Below are positions 11,577-22,939 of a stretch of 64,000 bases of DNA, piece by piece. Under the pieces are notes generated by a model. It was not told the origin of the DNA. It saw nothing but the letters and a program-made list of their open reading frames with translations, and did no database searches. The DNA is from Metridium senile (taxonomy: Eukaryota > Cnidaria > Anthozoa > Actiniaria > Metridiidae). The position numbers and the translations under genes are program-made. The DNA lies in the NCBI GenBank assembly GCA_949775045.1, contig OX459105.1, positions 3,710,556 through 3,774,555 of the forward strand. The letters are read 5' to 3'. The number at the start of each line of letters is the position of its first letter. Within the stretch, counting starts at the first letter, position 1.

Positions 11577-11936
11577 GGCCTAGTCTGGTACCTTAACTCG
11601 CCTTAACTCGCCTTAACTCGCCTTAACTCGCCTTAACTCGCACAAACTCGCATTAACTCGCACAAACTCGCATTAACTCGCACAAGCTTGCAGTAAATTA
11701 CTCAATGTCATAATGCACAGGGAATTGCCTTAACCTCATCTCACAAAGCTGAAATATACACATATAAGTCATGTTCTTTTAGTGTCACTCCAAATTATGG
11801 GATTTTTCCTTAACTCGCCTTAACTCGCCTTAACTCGCAGCATTGAAATTTTGATTTTCCCTTAACTCGCCTTAACTCGCCTTAACTCGCCCAAACTCGC
11901 TGCGAGTTAAGGCGAGTTTAGGTCCCAGACTAGGCT
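11577..11936. mobile_element. TIR element with internal 'CCTTAACTCG' decamer repeats
   Basis: The ends are inverted: 'ggcctagtctggtacc' on the left and 'ggtcccagactaggct' on the right. Inside are clusters of the decamer 'ccttaactcg' and the variant 'cacaaactcg' at 11590-11690 and 11807-11915. At the right end the same word appears in inverse orientation ('gcgagttaaggcgagtt'). Non-coding. Confidence 0.8.
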
Positions 11937-12294
11937 TACTTACTCACTTACTTACTAACTAGAAGTGAATATAGCGTGCAACTAAATAGTTAACTAGCAT
12001 AAATTCCCACCAAGGGTATATGATATTTTTTTCACGTAACTGCATTTCACTTATACAACAAACGCATTTCAATTCCTTATTCACTTCACTTCTGCGTTTC
12101 CATTTACGGTGTTCAAATTTACCCCTAAGAGATTAATATCACCCTGGGACCCCCGCAGTTGCCCTATATATACCACATTGTCTGGCTGCGTATCCCGAGT
12201 GATTGGTCCTTGTAGAAACCGTTGGGTTTAATTCCCGCCAAGGGCATATGATATTTTTCTCTTGTACATGCATTAAATTATACATACATTTTAT

Positions 12295-12592
12295 ACACCC
12301 GTTTCAAAAATCGTTGTCGCAAACAAAGCCACAGTCCACACTCTGAAGCCTGCAAAGGATGTCGGTATTTCTTCTCTTGTTATCGATATATTCATAGCAT
12401 ATTTTGGTTGTTCAAGTTTGTGTAATAGGACCATATAAACACGTTGTTGCAGTGGTAGATGATGAAACAAATATTTCTTTATATAACGTACAATAAATTA
12501 CAAATTATGTTCATATTACCGACATCCTTTGCAGGTCTCAGAGTGTGGACCGTAGCTTTGATTGCGACAACGATTTTTGAAATAGGTGTGTA
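12295..12592. mobile_element. Family B TIR element, copy 2
   Basis: The same termini as copy 1: 'ttcaaaaatcgttgtcgcaa' plus 'gcctgcaaaggatgtcgg' on the left, and 'accgacatcctttgcagg' plus 'gcgacaacgatttttgaaat' on the right, with a shorter interior. It shares 'tgttatcgatatattcatag' with copy 1. Confidence 0.85.
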
Positions 12593-12765
12593 TTTTTATT
12601 TTAAGTCCTGAAGAGAAGAGAATTACTGTATTCAAATAAACTTAATTCATTCATTCGAACTTAAAATGCTGCCAAACGTTTAACTGCTAGTGGTGCAATT
12701 TCTAAAAAAAATATATATAATATTTTTTTCTGGTATTATTATTTAATCGACGTATTTCAACCATA

Positions 12766-13057
12766 CACTACAAAAACGGCTGAGTAGGGTAACCCACAGT
12801 ATATTGCGTTAACGACCATGCATTCAACACTTTATAGTGAGTAAACCCAAATCTATTGTGAGTAAACCCTATACTCACTGTTGAGTAAAAGTGAGTTTAA
12901 ACTCAATATATTGAGTACATTGTACTCAATGGTGCGTCTTCATCTATGTTTACTCTCAAAAATGAGTTGGGTTAATTTTACTCACTATAAAGTGTTATCT
13001 TGAATGCATGGTTAACGCAATATACTGTGTTGTACCTACTCAGCCGTTTTTGCAGTG
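12766..13057. mobile_element. CACTA-like non-autonomous element, copy 1
   Basis: Termini CACTACAAAAACGGCTGAGT and ACTCAGCCGTTTTTGCAGTG. The interior is quasi-palindromic and carries repeated 'gagtaaa' and 'actcaatatattgag'. A two-base duplication TA flanks the element (12764-12765 and 13058-13059). CACTA-type ends with a 2-3 bp duplication fit the EnSpm/CACTA group; assignment to that superfamily is inference because no transposase is present. Copy 2 is at 29166-29452. Confidence 0.8.
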
Positions 13058-13436
13058 TAAGAATTAGAGCATTCCGTCAACCTTCAAAAGGCCTAATTCA
13101 TTTAACTGTCATGATCAAACGTCAAAAGAGCGAATTTTAACCCTCTAAGTTACTGTCACTCGTCATTTAGGCGCTGCCTACGTGAGCGTTTTGCATGATA
13201 ACTGCCTTTCTGCTTGTAGTGTTTAAACTTGTATCAAAACTAGATAATATGCATGACGATATACCGATAACACCCAAAAATCCACAGAGTTTCAAGTTAA
13301 GTCTGCGTTGTACTTTAAGTGCTTTTGAGTGGTTTATGCGTTCAAAATACTGGGCGAATTTTATTGGCTCTTTGAATTGATGACATGTGATACACTGTTC
13401 TTATACTATAAGAAATTTTATTTTTTTTAACGGTAG

Positions 13437-13535
13437 TCACCGCCAAAGCTACAGTCAACGCAGAGTCAACACGAACCTCAACACAACGCTTAGCAAAAGT
13501 ATGCGGTCATGTAGGTTTTGGCGTCTTATTATCTG
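13437..13535 (+). other. Possible 99-nt internal exon, function unknown
   Basis: A pyrimidine-rich tract ('attttttttaacggtag') precedes an open 99-nt segment ending at 'tctg/gtaagc'. In the open frame it has two leading bases, 32 codons and one trailing base (phase 1-1). The translation starts TAKATVNAESTRTSTQ and ends VCGHVGFGVLLS, with no recognised domain. Support is limited to the splice-like boundaries. It could equally be a chance open frame in repeat-rich sequence, and its link to any gene in the window is unknown. Confidence 0.2.
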
Positions 13536-14522
13536 GTAAGCAAATTGAAATTTGTTCAATTGGAATTGTATGATGTCGGCGACTGTAAACTTGAAATGTA
13601 TGATATCAAAAATTACTATGAATGTGTTGTAACGAGGTATGATAGATTATCAGGCAAGCTTGTTAAAGGTGGTATCTCTTAAGGATTTGGTATTTTTGTA
13701 AGACTATTGAAAAAGAGCGTTTTTCGTATACGCTTCTAAGCAATTTGAAATCTTTAAAAAATTGAAATTGATAGTCTCCATATGTTCTGTATATTTTTAG
13801 ACTAAAAACGCTTTTCGAATACGCTTAGCCGATTTTACATAATTTATAAACTAAAACTGATAACCTCCATATGTTCTGCATGGTATATCTTTTAGACTAG
13901 CTATCAAAAAAGAGAGAGCCGAACACTTTTCGAATACGCACATCGATTTGACATAATTTGAAAATTGAAATTTACAATTTGCCCATATTGTGGTAGTTTA
14001 GCCGGACTAGCTATAGAAAACGAAAGAGCCCAACGCTTTTCCGGAAGGTACGCACAGGAAATATTTTTACCCTAAATGGTAAGCTGAGCACCCCTACCAT
14101 CTGGACAAAGGGAGTCCCCTCCCCCCGGGAGGTCACCCTTACCACGCCTTTTTAAAAGAACTTATGGTTACTTTCTAAGTGGTGTTTTTAAAAAACCTTG
14201 TCGAGCATACTCCCCCCCCCCCCCCCCCCCTAGGGCCTGAAGTTGATCAATATCATTGAACGACTGCTACGATGAACCAATGTACAATATTACAGTACTT
14301 TAACCATTTTTTTTACTTTTAATAATATATACAAGACGATAAAAATTGTCGATTTTTGATATTGAAAGAGCTGTTTGGTTATTAATTTCACCTAAGGAAA
14401 ACCACAGTTTCGTTAAGTTATTGAAATATAAAGCTGTTTGGCTAGTGAAATTCGTTAATCAGGCTCTAGCGATAATACTGTCATAACACCCTTTTTAATA
14501 TAAAAAAAACGTTTGTCATACT
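13536..14522. other. Non-coding stretch with a partial 'CCCTAAAAGGTACG' element and poly-C
   Basis: About 14041-14140 matches the right end of the 'CCCTAAAAGGTACG' family ('gagcacccctaccat', then 'ggacaaagggagtcccc'), and a long C run lies at about 14211-14230. The rest contains imperfect repeats of 'aaaacgcttttcgaatacgc' type around 13700-13950. No gene recognised. Confidence 0.5.
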
Positions 14523-14850
14523 AAGTACTTATTGACTGAGTGGGAGGGCCGTACGGGAAAATATTTGGCTCGCGGTCATGACATACGGAACGAGCGCAGC
14601 GAGGTCCGTACAAACGACCAAGAGCCAAATATCTTCCCGTACGGCCCGACCTAAATCAGCCAATAAGTTTTTTATCATATGACCCACTCTTTTTAATATA
14701 AAAGCCATTTTTGTTGTGATGTTTCGAGTAGCGGGTCCGTACGTGTTTGTACGGACCAGGTGAAAAAAGCCGTACGGACCCCATCACGTGACCTTTTCCG
14801 AAGGTTTTCTTAAGAGCGCGCGCCGGGCAAATTACGGGTCATATGATAAA
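14523..14850 (+). mobile_element. MITE with 'GTCCGTACGG' motifs, longer copy
   Basis: Begins 'aagtacttattgactgag' and ends 'acgggtcatatgataaa'. It contains repeated cores such as 'ggtccgtac', 'cgtacggacc' and 'cgtacggccc', and internal 'agccaaatat' inverted copies. The deleted, inverted relative is at 5063-5325. Non-coding. Confidence 0.8.
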
Positions 14851-15680
14851 CATCTTTACGGAAAACCACAGTTCCATTAAGTTATTGAAAAAATAAGGCT
14901 CTCAGTAGCGGTAATAATGAATACGCCGGCAGGTAGACAGGATGAGAAACAGTTAATTAAAAAACCTTGCCGGAATTGTGCATTGCAAGACCGAAATGCA
15001 TTTAGGGTCATTTAATATTATCTAAAGTAAAATACATAATATGAGTTATTTTATTTTTAGCGCATTCCATTCAAAACAATATACTATAGTTATAGTTAGT
15101 TTATTATATATACATATATATAATAAACTATTTTATATATATATTTTCAATTTAATGAGACCCACAATGCCCTTTGGTCTTGGAATGCACTATTCATTAT
15201 TCAACGTTTTTTAAAATGCTGTATACAAGTCACCTTTTTGCATGCTTTTTTTTTGTTATAATTATAGTTTTGTTTAGCCACAGGCTGCGGCCACACGGAG
15301 AGATTTAACTACATTTAAGGACGTTTGCGGCAAAATTCAAAGTAATAGGCAATTTTCTGAGACTTTGCAGTGGATAAAACTACATAAGACACATCAAATA
15401 AGCTAAACAAATTGCAATTTTGGCCTTTTTCGCCAGCAGCGTGAATGATTGTCTTGTTGGCAAAAAAAAAAAAAAAAAGTAATTTAGTAAAAAATGCCAG
15501 TCATAATAAAAGATGGCCCTAAGATGTTTTTGAAACTCATAGTATTAAATTATATTTGAAAATAAAACGATATTTTGACACAAAACGTAATAATAGTTTT
15601 CGAGAGCCTTTAGAAACAAAGTAGAAAAAGCCGATTTACGGCGTGATAAAAAATGCCATTCTTTTAAAAAACTGAGCGAA
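14851..15680. other. No gene recognised
   Basis: AT-rich sequence with a TA-rich palindrome around 15090-15140 and an A run at about 15463-15478. A 'caggctgcggccacacgg' block near 15280 resembles MITE termini, but a partner end was not found. Confidence 0.4.
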
Positions 15681-15870
15681 TACACCTAATTGCAAAAACG
15701 TTGTCATATAGAAATAGAACATTTGTACTTTAGTGGAAAAGGAATACATTAAAAAGTTAAAAGAAGCGTTCAGCTTCAGTGATCTTCTTTTGTCTTTATA
15801 ATGTATTCCTTTTCCACTAAAGTACAAATGTTCTTTTCTATATGACAACGTTTTTGCAAATAGGTGTATA
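15681..15870. mobile_element. Family A hairpin element, copy 2
   Basis: 'tacacctaattgcaaaaacg' and its complement 'cgtttttgcaaataggtgta' bound the element. The arms include 'tagaacatttgtactttagt' and 'ggaatacatt'. The loop contains 'gcgttcagcttcagtgatc', closely matching the loop of copy 3. Confidence 0.88.
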
Positions 15871-15897
15871 TATTTTTAGTTGTTTTATTGATCTATA

Positions 15898-16483
15898 ATA
15901 GGGCTGTCCACAAGTTGCTCCAAAAAGTCAAAAAAGTTGCTCGTAATTTCCCAAAAAGTTGCTCAAAAGTTGCTCATAAAAACAAAAAGTTGCTTTAAAG
16001 TTGCTCAAAAATCTAAAAGTTGCTAAAAAGTTGCTCGAAAGTTTTTGACGTTTCTTATCAAATTAAGCATAGAATTCCTTCAGCTTTAATAATATAACGT
16101 GTTAACATAAATTTAGAATATTTTCTTGGTATTTGCAGAAAAGTTTGTTTTGTTTTTACAACCGTTGACCACCTGGATCGTATTTACAAATTACCACAGG
16201 AAGACCACTGCTTCACAAAGTGTATTCAAATACTGTAAAGCCTATTGTCAAACAGTATTTGAAACATTGGAGTAAAAAAAAAAAATGTTGTTCTTATTGG
16301 GCAGGTTAATTGGTTTGAATTAATGTAAAAATTCACAAAAAAGAACAAGAGTTGCTCGAAAGTGAAAAAGTTGCTCGAAATTGGAAAAGTTGCTCGAAAT
16401 TGGAAAAGTTGCTCGAAATCGGAAAAGTTGCTCGAAATCGGAAAAGTTGCCGAAAAGTTGCCGAGCAACTTGTGGACAGTCCT
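15898..16483. mobile_element. hAT-like non-autonomous element with internal 'AAAAGTTGCTCG' repeats
   Basis: The ends are inverted: AGGGCTGTCCACAAGTTGCT on the left and AGCAACTTGTGGACAGTCCT on the right. The 8-bp word gatctata flanks the element (15890-15897 and 16484-16491), the duplication length expected of hAT transposons. The terminal word 'gttgctc' is reiterated through both subterminal regions, including a tandem of about 18 bp at 16364-16455. The ORFs across it, on either strand, simply translate these repeats. Confidence 0.85.
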
Positions 16484-17659
16484 GATCTATAAGATAAAAA
16501 ATGGGGGTCACCGTCCGTTTTGTGAGTTATTGTGCTTCAAAAATCGGAGATCGGCTCGCCTGCATGTTTTTTTTTCTAAAGAAACTAAATCACCTAGGCG
16601 TTTCTCGGCGTGTGTAGTACGATGCGCGTGAGCATTCTGCGTGAACTTCCTTAAACGTTAGTTTAGTGACGTAATTCTGACTAAAGTCATCGGTATATTT
16701 TAGTTTAGTTAACAAAACTATTATGTGGTTACATTTACGATCTTTATACTGGAGGTTATACCATAGGCTGCAGCTCGGTTTAACTTCTGTTTAATTCGAT
16801 TGTTTTACCGTAACAACGAGCATAGCAACTAACCACAATTAAATTAACACAAGGCAATTTTAAATTAAAGTTGTCACATAATTATATTTGCTCGTGTAGA
16901 CAAGCCATCAAAAAGAGAACTTTGGGCCAAAAGAAACAACCCGGAGACACCTTTAAATAATTCATTAAATAGAGACGTGTGGGCCAACACAAACATCGTT
17001 TTATTTATTTATTTTAATTTTAATCAATTTGCCACGGTGGAAGGGATAAAGCCACAGGGCAGAGCCCTAATTGCTTGGCAACAATTCCTAAGAAATAAGA
17101 TAGCATTTAAAAATGCTATATTTATGACGCAAAAAAGGGTAATGGAAAAACATACACAAGACAGACCTGGAGGCACCTTAAAAAAAAAAAAATTTTTTTC
17201 AACGATTATTGTTGCGTAGAGACTAGCAAATTGTGAATTTGAATTTATTTATTTACAATATTTATACAGAGGTGCCCAGTTCAGCAATTAAAGCTGGTTT
17301 GAATGGGTCTCTGTTTGATATAAACTTACAGTTAACATACAAGACCTCCCCCATCCAAACTGATCGACAGATCGTAAAAACATAAGAATCAAATTGAAAT
17401 TCGCAATTTGCCGGTCGCTAAGCAACGAATATCGCTGTATGTAAATGACGGTTGACACTAGCTTAAAAAAAATAAAGTGATTAAATCTTTATTACATTCG
17501 GAAAGAGTCATATTAACATATCAAAGATTCTCAATAGAAGATTTTATCCCAGAGTTTTCATTTCATGTACGCGTGTACTTCTCAGGGGACAGACGCAAAA
17601 AGATTCTAACAAGATAACAAAACGATTACCTTTTAGTTCAGATGTACGCACGCCATACG
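16484..17659. other. No gene recognised
   Basis: No conserved frame. Around 16960-17400 several features suggest an old retroelement 3' region ('gtggaagggataaagccaca', then A-rich sequence and 'tttatttatttacaatattt'), but no protein domain can be read. ORFs at 16362-16631 and 16977-17219 are not supported. Confidence 0.4.
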
Positions 17660-17848
17660 TAGACCTACTCTCAAGAACGTTGTCATACGAAAAAAGAACA
17701 TTTGTATTTAGTGTGTTAGGAATAAATTAAAAGTACAAAAGAAAGAGTTCAGCTTCAGTGATCATCTTTTGTACTTTTAATTTATTCCTAACCCACTAAA
17801 TACAAATGTTCTTTCTTCGTATGACAACGTTCTTGCAAGTAGGTGTAT
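17660..17848. mobile_element. Family A hairpin element, copy 3
   Basis: Arms 'gaacgttgtcatacgaaa', 'agaacatttgtatttagtg' and 'aaattaaaagtacaaaaga' are each mirrored on the right side. The loop is 'gagttcagcttcagtgatc'. Ends at 'gcaagtaggtgtatg'. The high arm identity suggests it is among the younger copies. Confidence 0.88.
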
Positions 17849-18900
17849 GTCATGCATCAAAATATTTGATAAAATTAACAATTATACGTCGAAAGCGAAG
17901 TGAATATTGACCAATCATAACCAAGACAAAGTCGAGGTTATTATTCACCGATATTTATCGAGCCTGAGGAGAATTATAAATGAATATAGAGGACTAATAA
18001 ACGAGTCAAAGTCGAGGTTTTTATCCACCGATATTCATCGAACCTTAGGCGAATAAATGTTTCAAAAAGTTAAAAATAATTAGCCGAAACTGAGCCGGGA
18101 AAAAAAATATTTATGGAGCCCGAGGAGAATAATTGTTTCTAAAAGTTAAAAATAATTAGCCTTAACAGCCGGGGGGAAAATATTGATGGAGCCCGAGGAG
18201 AACAAATTGTTTCAAAAAAATTAAAAATAATAAGTCAAACCAGCAAGAAAAAAAAGTACTTATGCCGTGTGTTGTTTGTGAAGCTGTGAATTCTGAGACA
18301 AATTTTTCGGGTACGGCAGTTTTTTCTCATTAAAAATTCGTTTGCGTGCACTTTCTGGCTTCGGATATGTCGATGGTAAATATATAAATCTGAATCTGCT
18401 ATTAAATCACACAAAAACGGCCAATTCATTTTGGTCTCAGATTGCAGATTCAGATCTCCTTCTGACAACGTTTTTTGAAATAGGTGTATAGTTTTGTAAT
18501 TCATCCCTAAGGATGACTTTGAATACTTAGTCCTTATCAGACGTAAGAGCTGCAATCCAGTTATGAGTGCGCTTAATGCCGAGTTATATATATGTAGGCT
18601 AGCGTTTTCGAATAGTTTCCTGTATACGTGCGAACGAACAAATACGATTATAAAAAGGGACGTGTGTGGACGTACATTTGTTATAAATACAGAGGGAAAA
18701 CATCCGTTTTTAACAATATCCGCATATGTGTCCACAATGCCTATTTAGCAAGACACAAGTGCTCCACTAATTAGGGGTACTCTTTACAAACTCACTACCA
18801 TTGTGTTAAATATTTTAGCACACAACATGTTTTTAGCTTACATGTTTATTTTTTTGCGGTGCATGGAAGAACTCGGAGTTAAAACTTCGTGGAATATATA
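17849..18900. other. No gene recognised; short direct repeats
   Basis: At 17930-18220 the phrases 'gagcccgaggagaa' and 'aaagttaaaaataattagcc' recur. A solitary family B end ('tgacaacgttttttgaaata') lies near 18464. A 166-codon minus-strand ORF (18235-18735) runs through that repeat end and shows no domain; I do not regard it as a gene. Confidence 0.4.
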
Positions 18901-19330
18901 GGAGAGAACAACACATCAAACAAACTTAAGTCACATATGATCCTGATACAATTGCAAACCCTTGTGGCTTGCATGGGAGAGAACAAAACATCAAACAATT
19001 AAACTCAACTCACATATGATCACGAGATAAGCCAACACATCAAACAAACTCAACTCACATATGATCATGAGACAATTCCTTGTGGGAGAGAACAACACAC
19101 CAAACAAATTAAACTCAACTCACATATGATCATGAGATAAGCCATTGTGGCAGGGGAGAGAACAACACATCAAACAAACTCAACTCTTGAACATTTGATC
19201 ATGAGATAAGCCAATGTGGCAAGGGAGAGAACAATACATCAAACAAACTCAACTCCCATTTGATCATGAGATAAGCCATTGTGGCAAGGGAGAGAACAAC
19301 ACATCAAACAAACTCAATTCGCATATAATC
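18901..19330 (-). repeat. Tandem expansion (about seven units of 65-70 bp) of a SINE internal segment
   Basis: Units contain 'gagagaacaacacatcaaac', 'aactcaactcacatatgatc' and 'atgagataagccattgtggc'. On the minus strand this is the same 'gtttgatgtgttgttctctc' plus 'tgccac' block found once in the SINE-like repeat at about 43700-43735. The array directly abuts a tRNA-like head at 19331-19410, so it appears to be one SINE whose body was tandemly amplified. Confidence 0.8.
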
Positions 19331-19410
19331 CATGCCTGAGCCGGGACTCGAACCTGGATCACAGCGGTGAAATCCGTGCGGTCAACCACGACACAATCCA
19401 ATCGTGACTG
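19331..19410 (-). mobile_element. tRNA-derived SINE head
   Basis: On the minus strand there is a perfect internal promoter B box, GGTTCGAGTCC (plus-strand 19344-19354), about 40 bases downstream of an A-box-like 'gtgtcgtggttgac'. The acceptor stem does not pair as in a functional tRNA, so I read it as a SINE 5' end rather than a tRNA gene. Confidence 0.65.
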
Positions 19411-20009
19411 ATTATTTCATATTATAATATAGTTTGATTCTAACGCGCGCTCTGATTGGTCCAAAACCGTGGTTTATTGCACCGATAAACCACGGTTTCG
19501 AGAGTTTCGAAGGAACAGCGAAAAAGTTGTTGTTTGCTCCCTGTTCACTTTTTAAAAATGGCGTTCAAAATGTCGAGTAAATATTTTCTTTTTGTTAAAA
19601 AGCTGATATAAACAAATTAAAAACAACAAAAACAATCAAAGCATCACATAAACAGAACAGGTAGTTCTAAAAGTCACTTCTCTTGTTGAATAAGAGCGAA
19701 AAAAGTTTATATTTGACAGTTTTGTTTTTGAATTAAAAAGAAAGAGTACATTTAATACGCTACTCTGGAGGCATAAAATACGCGTAGACGTTACAAACCA
19801 GCAAGAAAAATGTACAAAAAAGCAGCCTAATCAGGTTATTCATGTCAAAGGATAAAGTAAGATATCTGTTCAGTGAAAAAAGTGAAGTTAAATTTCACAT
19901 TTCTAAACAATGCAAACCAAGCGAATGACACGGCATCCAACGGACAAAGTTTAGCACACAAATTATCCACTTGAATAAATAAGTTTGCAAAAACAGATGC
20001 TTTAACGAT
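19411..20009. other. No gene recognised; short hairpin
   Basis: Around 19468-19500 the sequence 'aaaccgtggtttattg' is followed by 'cgataaaccacggttt', the same cruciform word family as at 21162-21251. The rest is AT-rich without a conserved frame. Confidence 0.5.
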
Positions 20010-20688
20010 TTAAAAAACTCATTAATAATTCATGACCATTTTGTCCGATGCCCCTCTCTGGTCACGAGGAAAGCATTGTATATCGCATAATCTACGGCTG
20101 AAACGCGGAGGGATTTGAATGCGGCCCATGGGAATGATGATGTACAATAGAAGAACAATGGAATGCAAATGAACATGAAGCATTATATAATGGCACATGT
20201 GTCATTATATAATGCTTCATGTCCATATTTCAGATATTACCCTTCCCCCCATCCCCCCATCTCTACTGACGAGTGAACATCAGACTTAGAAATAATTTAC
20301 TTTTAGATTTTTGGCGAAAAAAATACTTTGATCATGAGTGCCAATGCCAGGATTCGAACCGAGATCTTTTGCTTGGTTGTATCCGAGCTTTAAGCCATTA
20401 TGCCACTGAGGCAATCGATGAAAAGTTTGCAACGAAAAGTCATCAAATTCATTAGCATTCAAGTTGGTTAGCATTCCTCTATTATTAGTGTAGATCAATT
20501 CCCAAATGCAAACAACCTTCCGTTTTCTTTTGTTTCATCGATATTGGACAAAATGGTCATGAATTACTAATGAGTTTTTTAAGCCGTTCAATAAACTCGC
20601 AGAACTTGTTTTATCAGGTTTAAAATCCCTTGGGCTTCGCCCTCGGGATTTTAAACCTGATAAAACACTCCTGCTCGTTTATTAAACT
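20010..20688 (-). mobile_element. Family C composite element with a tRNA-like segment, inverted copy
   Basis: A TTAA-bounded body (20010-20582; ends 'ttaaaaaactcattaataat' and complement) is joined to a hairpin (about 20583-20688) with arms 'tgttttatcaggtttaaaat'. Inside are a 50-bp palindrome 'catgaagcattatataatg' at about 20173-20222 and, on the minus strand, a tRNA-like block. Its A box is TGGCATAATGG (20395-20405) and its B box GGTTCGAATCC (20350-20360). The second copy, in opposite orientation, is at 23097-23774. Confidence 0.8.
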
Positions 20689-21161
20689 ATACATAACTAT
20701 AGTCAATATCTTAAGTATTCATCAATGCATTTATTTAATAACTGACCAACGGCGAATACATCTTTTTTTGTTCAAAGCAGGATTACCTGACTATCATGGC
20801 GATTTCTGTTCGTCCGAATTTAGCGGTGAATCTAACTTGATTAAAAAATGTCCAAGCAATCCTCAACTCAAACCAGCCACATAATGTCGATGTCAGTAGT
20901 GAGTAAATATCATCTGCTTGAGGCTAAACGATGTCTAGATTTGTTTGTTAGTCAATAAATCCTTCATTATTACGACAAAAATCATCGGGGATTTCCCAAC
21001 AAGAACCGGCCAACGAACATGTTATTGACAACAAACTCGATCGTTTCATTAGCTTGCAAGCTACATTGATCCATAGAGCTTTGATTTGAGGCATTCTAGA
21101 TCTCCACTTGTATCTACCATATTCTTTTATATTTCGTTTTTGAAACACTTTCTATATTATA

Positions 21162-21251
21162 AAAGCAATAAACGAGCGATTTCCGTGGTTTATCGGCGTA
21201 ATAAACGTTTATTACGCCGATAAACCACAGAAATCACTCGTTTATTGCTTC
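21162..21251. repeat. Near-perfect 90-bp palindrome
   Basis: 'aataaacgagcgatttccg' then 'tggtttatcggcgtaataaa' is followed immediately by its reverse complement. Only one or two mismatches are visible between the arms. It would extrude as a cruciform. It is probably a foldback remnant or MITE core. Confidence 0.85.
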
Positions 21252-21764
21252 ATAAACGCATGCTCAACGCACGTTTGCTGTCAGACAGTAGCCCTGTTCA
21301 CACAAGATTGCGGGCAAATGGATATAATATAAATAAGGCTTGACAGCTATGACAAAAGATACACAACGAAAAGTGATGATTATTCAAATAGAGGAGAAGT
21401 CATAATGACCCTAAACCAAAACAAATTGACACTAGTGAGTAGACTAGTATAGGATTTACGGTGTTACAAATTTCCTTATATTACCTATCGTTTAAATCAA
21501 AACAGCTATACGTGTATAACCATTCTAGATAGTCAAAGCTCTCCAACGATCGACAAAGAATGACTCGAATCCGGATATTTTGTAGATCAAAAAGTGCAAT
21601 ACAAGAGCAATGTTTTCAAGAGAAATCTGTTCCTAGATTGAAAGGTATGAATTACAATTGTCATTCAAGATTTTAGTCTCTCGGCAAAGTGAAAGGCCTT
21701 TGTAAAAACCCTGGTTATTAGAAGAGGTGGTAGGTAAAATAGAAATAAGAAACTAATATATTGC

Positions 21765-22085
21765 GAACAGAGGGGGACATTGGGGTTTGCGGTATTGGCC
21801 ATCTTTTAATGCGATATTGCGGTAAAAGGAATACATTTTTGCGGTAATGCAGGATTTAGGATACCTGCGTTATGCGATATTTATCCTTTTTTTAATCGGT
21901 ATTTCGGTGAATTAAGCAAAATGCGGGATTTAGAACTCCTGCGGATGTGCGATATAAACGGTTTTTGTTTTTGTATTTTTTTGGTACGTATGGATGGTGA
22001 AAAAACCGAAAACGTTTAATGACTTTTGATATTTATTAAATGTTGTGCGGTATGCGGTATTTGAGATTTGTCCCCCTCCGAACAT
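21765..22085. mobile_element. TIR-bounded repeat rich in 'TGCGGTAT'
   Basis: The ends 'cagagggggacatt' and 'tttgtccccctccg' are inverted. The interior repeats 'gcggtatt', 'tgcgatatt' and 'gcgggattta'. A diverged relative without clear ends lies at about 41170-41515. Non-coding. Confidence 0.6.
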
Positions 22086-22939
22086 GATGGCCGAGTCTTT
22101 GAATTAATTAATTATCTACGTACTTTATAAGCTGTGTTCATTTTGTAAGCCACAATCATTTGCAAAATTGTTGGGAAATTGTCACATTTTTATGAGCGTT
22201 TTTGTTTGAGTTTTAAAAGATATACACAATCTATCAATTTGATTTGCAAATCCCCTTCCCCTCTGAGCAATGTTGATTGGTCTTTCAAATGACAACCTTT
22301 TCAAAAACTCAACATTGATACAGGGGAGAGGGGGAAACGGAAAAATGATGTGAAATATTTTTCATGTAAAAAAAAAACAGATAATGTCCAAAGGTATTTT
22401 GCACACGATTGTAGATCTAATTTCAAATGAAAAATAAATATAAAGATTCAATCTTGAAATGACCTTCTTAGACAACCTTTTTCAGATAGACTAAACAGAA
22501 GTTTAGAACCAGAAGTGCCCATCTTGATAATAAACCTATCCCCCGGGCCTATTCCCCGTCAGATTTGCACACTCAGCCAATCATTGCGTTTTAGCGTGAC
22601 AGGCGAAGCAGCAATGTCGTGACAGGCCGAAGCAGCGATGTCGTGACCGTGACGGACACGAAGTAAAGTTCTTGTTTGTCAGAAAAATAGAAAAAAATGT
22701 ATAGCTACTAAAGAGGCTGATAGTTTGAGAGTAACAGTAGTGCAGGTCTGCACATCCTATCTTTTTATTGTGAAAAACAGAATTCAAGTTATCTATCATG
22801 GCACAGAATTGTTATCTATCACGACAAATAATATATTTTCTTGGAATGACCTATCGCCTTTGACAACATTTTTGAAATAGGTGTATGCCTGTAATTCCTT
22901 TCATATTTGAATGACTTATCATTACATCATTACATCATA
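22086..22939. other. No gene recognised
   Basis: A short direct repeat ('gcagcaatgtcgtgacagg') lies at about 22600-22650, and a solitary family B end is at about 22858-22888. ORFs here lack domains. Confidence 0.4.

Noticed and set aside
18235..18735. 166-codon minus-strand ORF
   Set aside because: Runs through a family B repeat end and AT-rich sequence, has no domain or splice context, and a mirror ORF exists on the other strand.
18901..19330. CRISPR-like array
   Set aside because: Units are contiguous degenerate tandem repeats without unique spacers, the sequence is eukaryotic, and the unit is a SINE segment.
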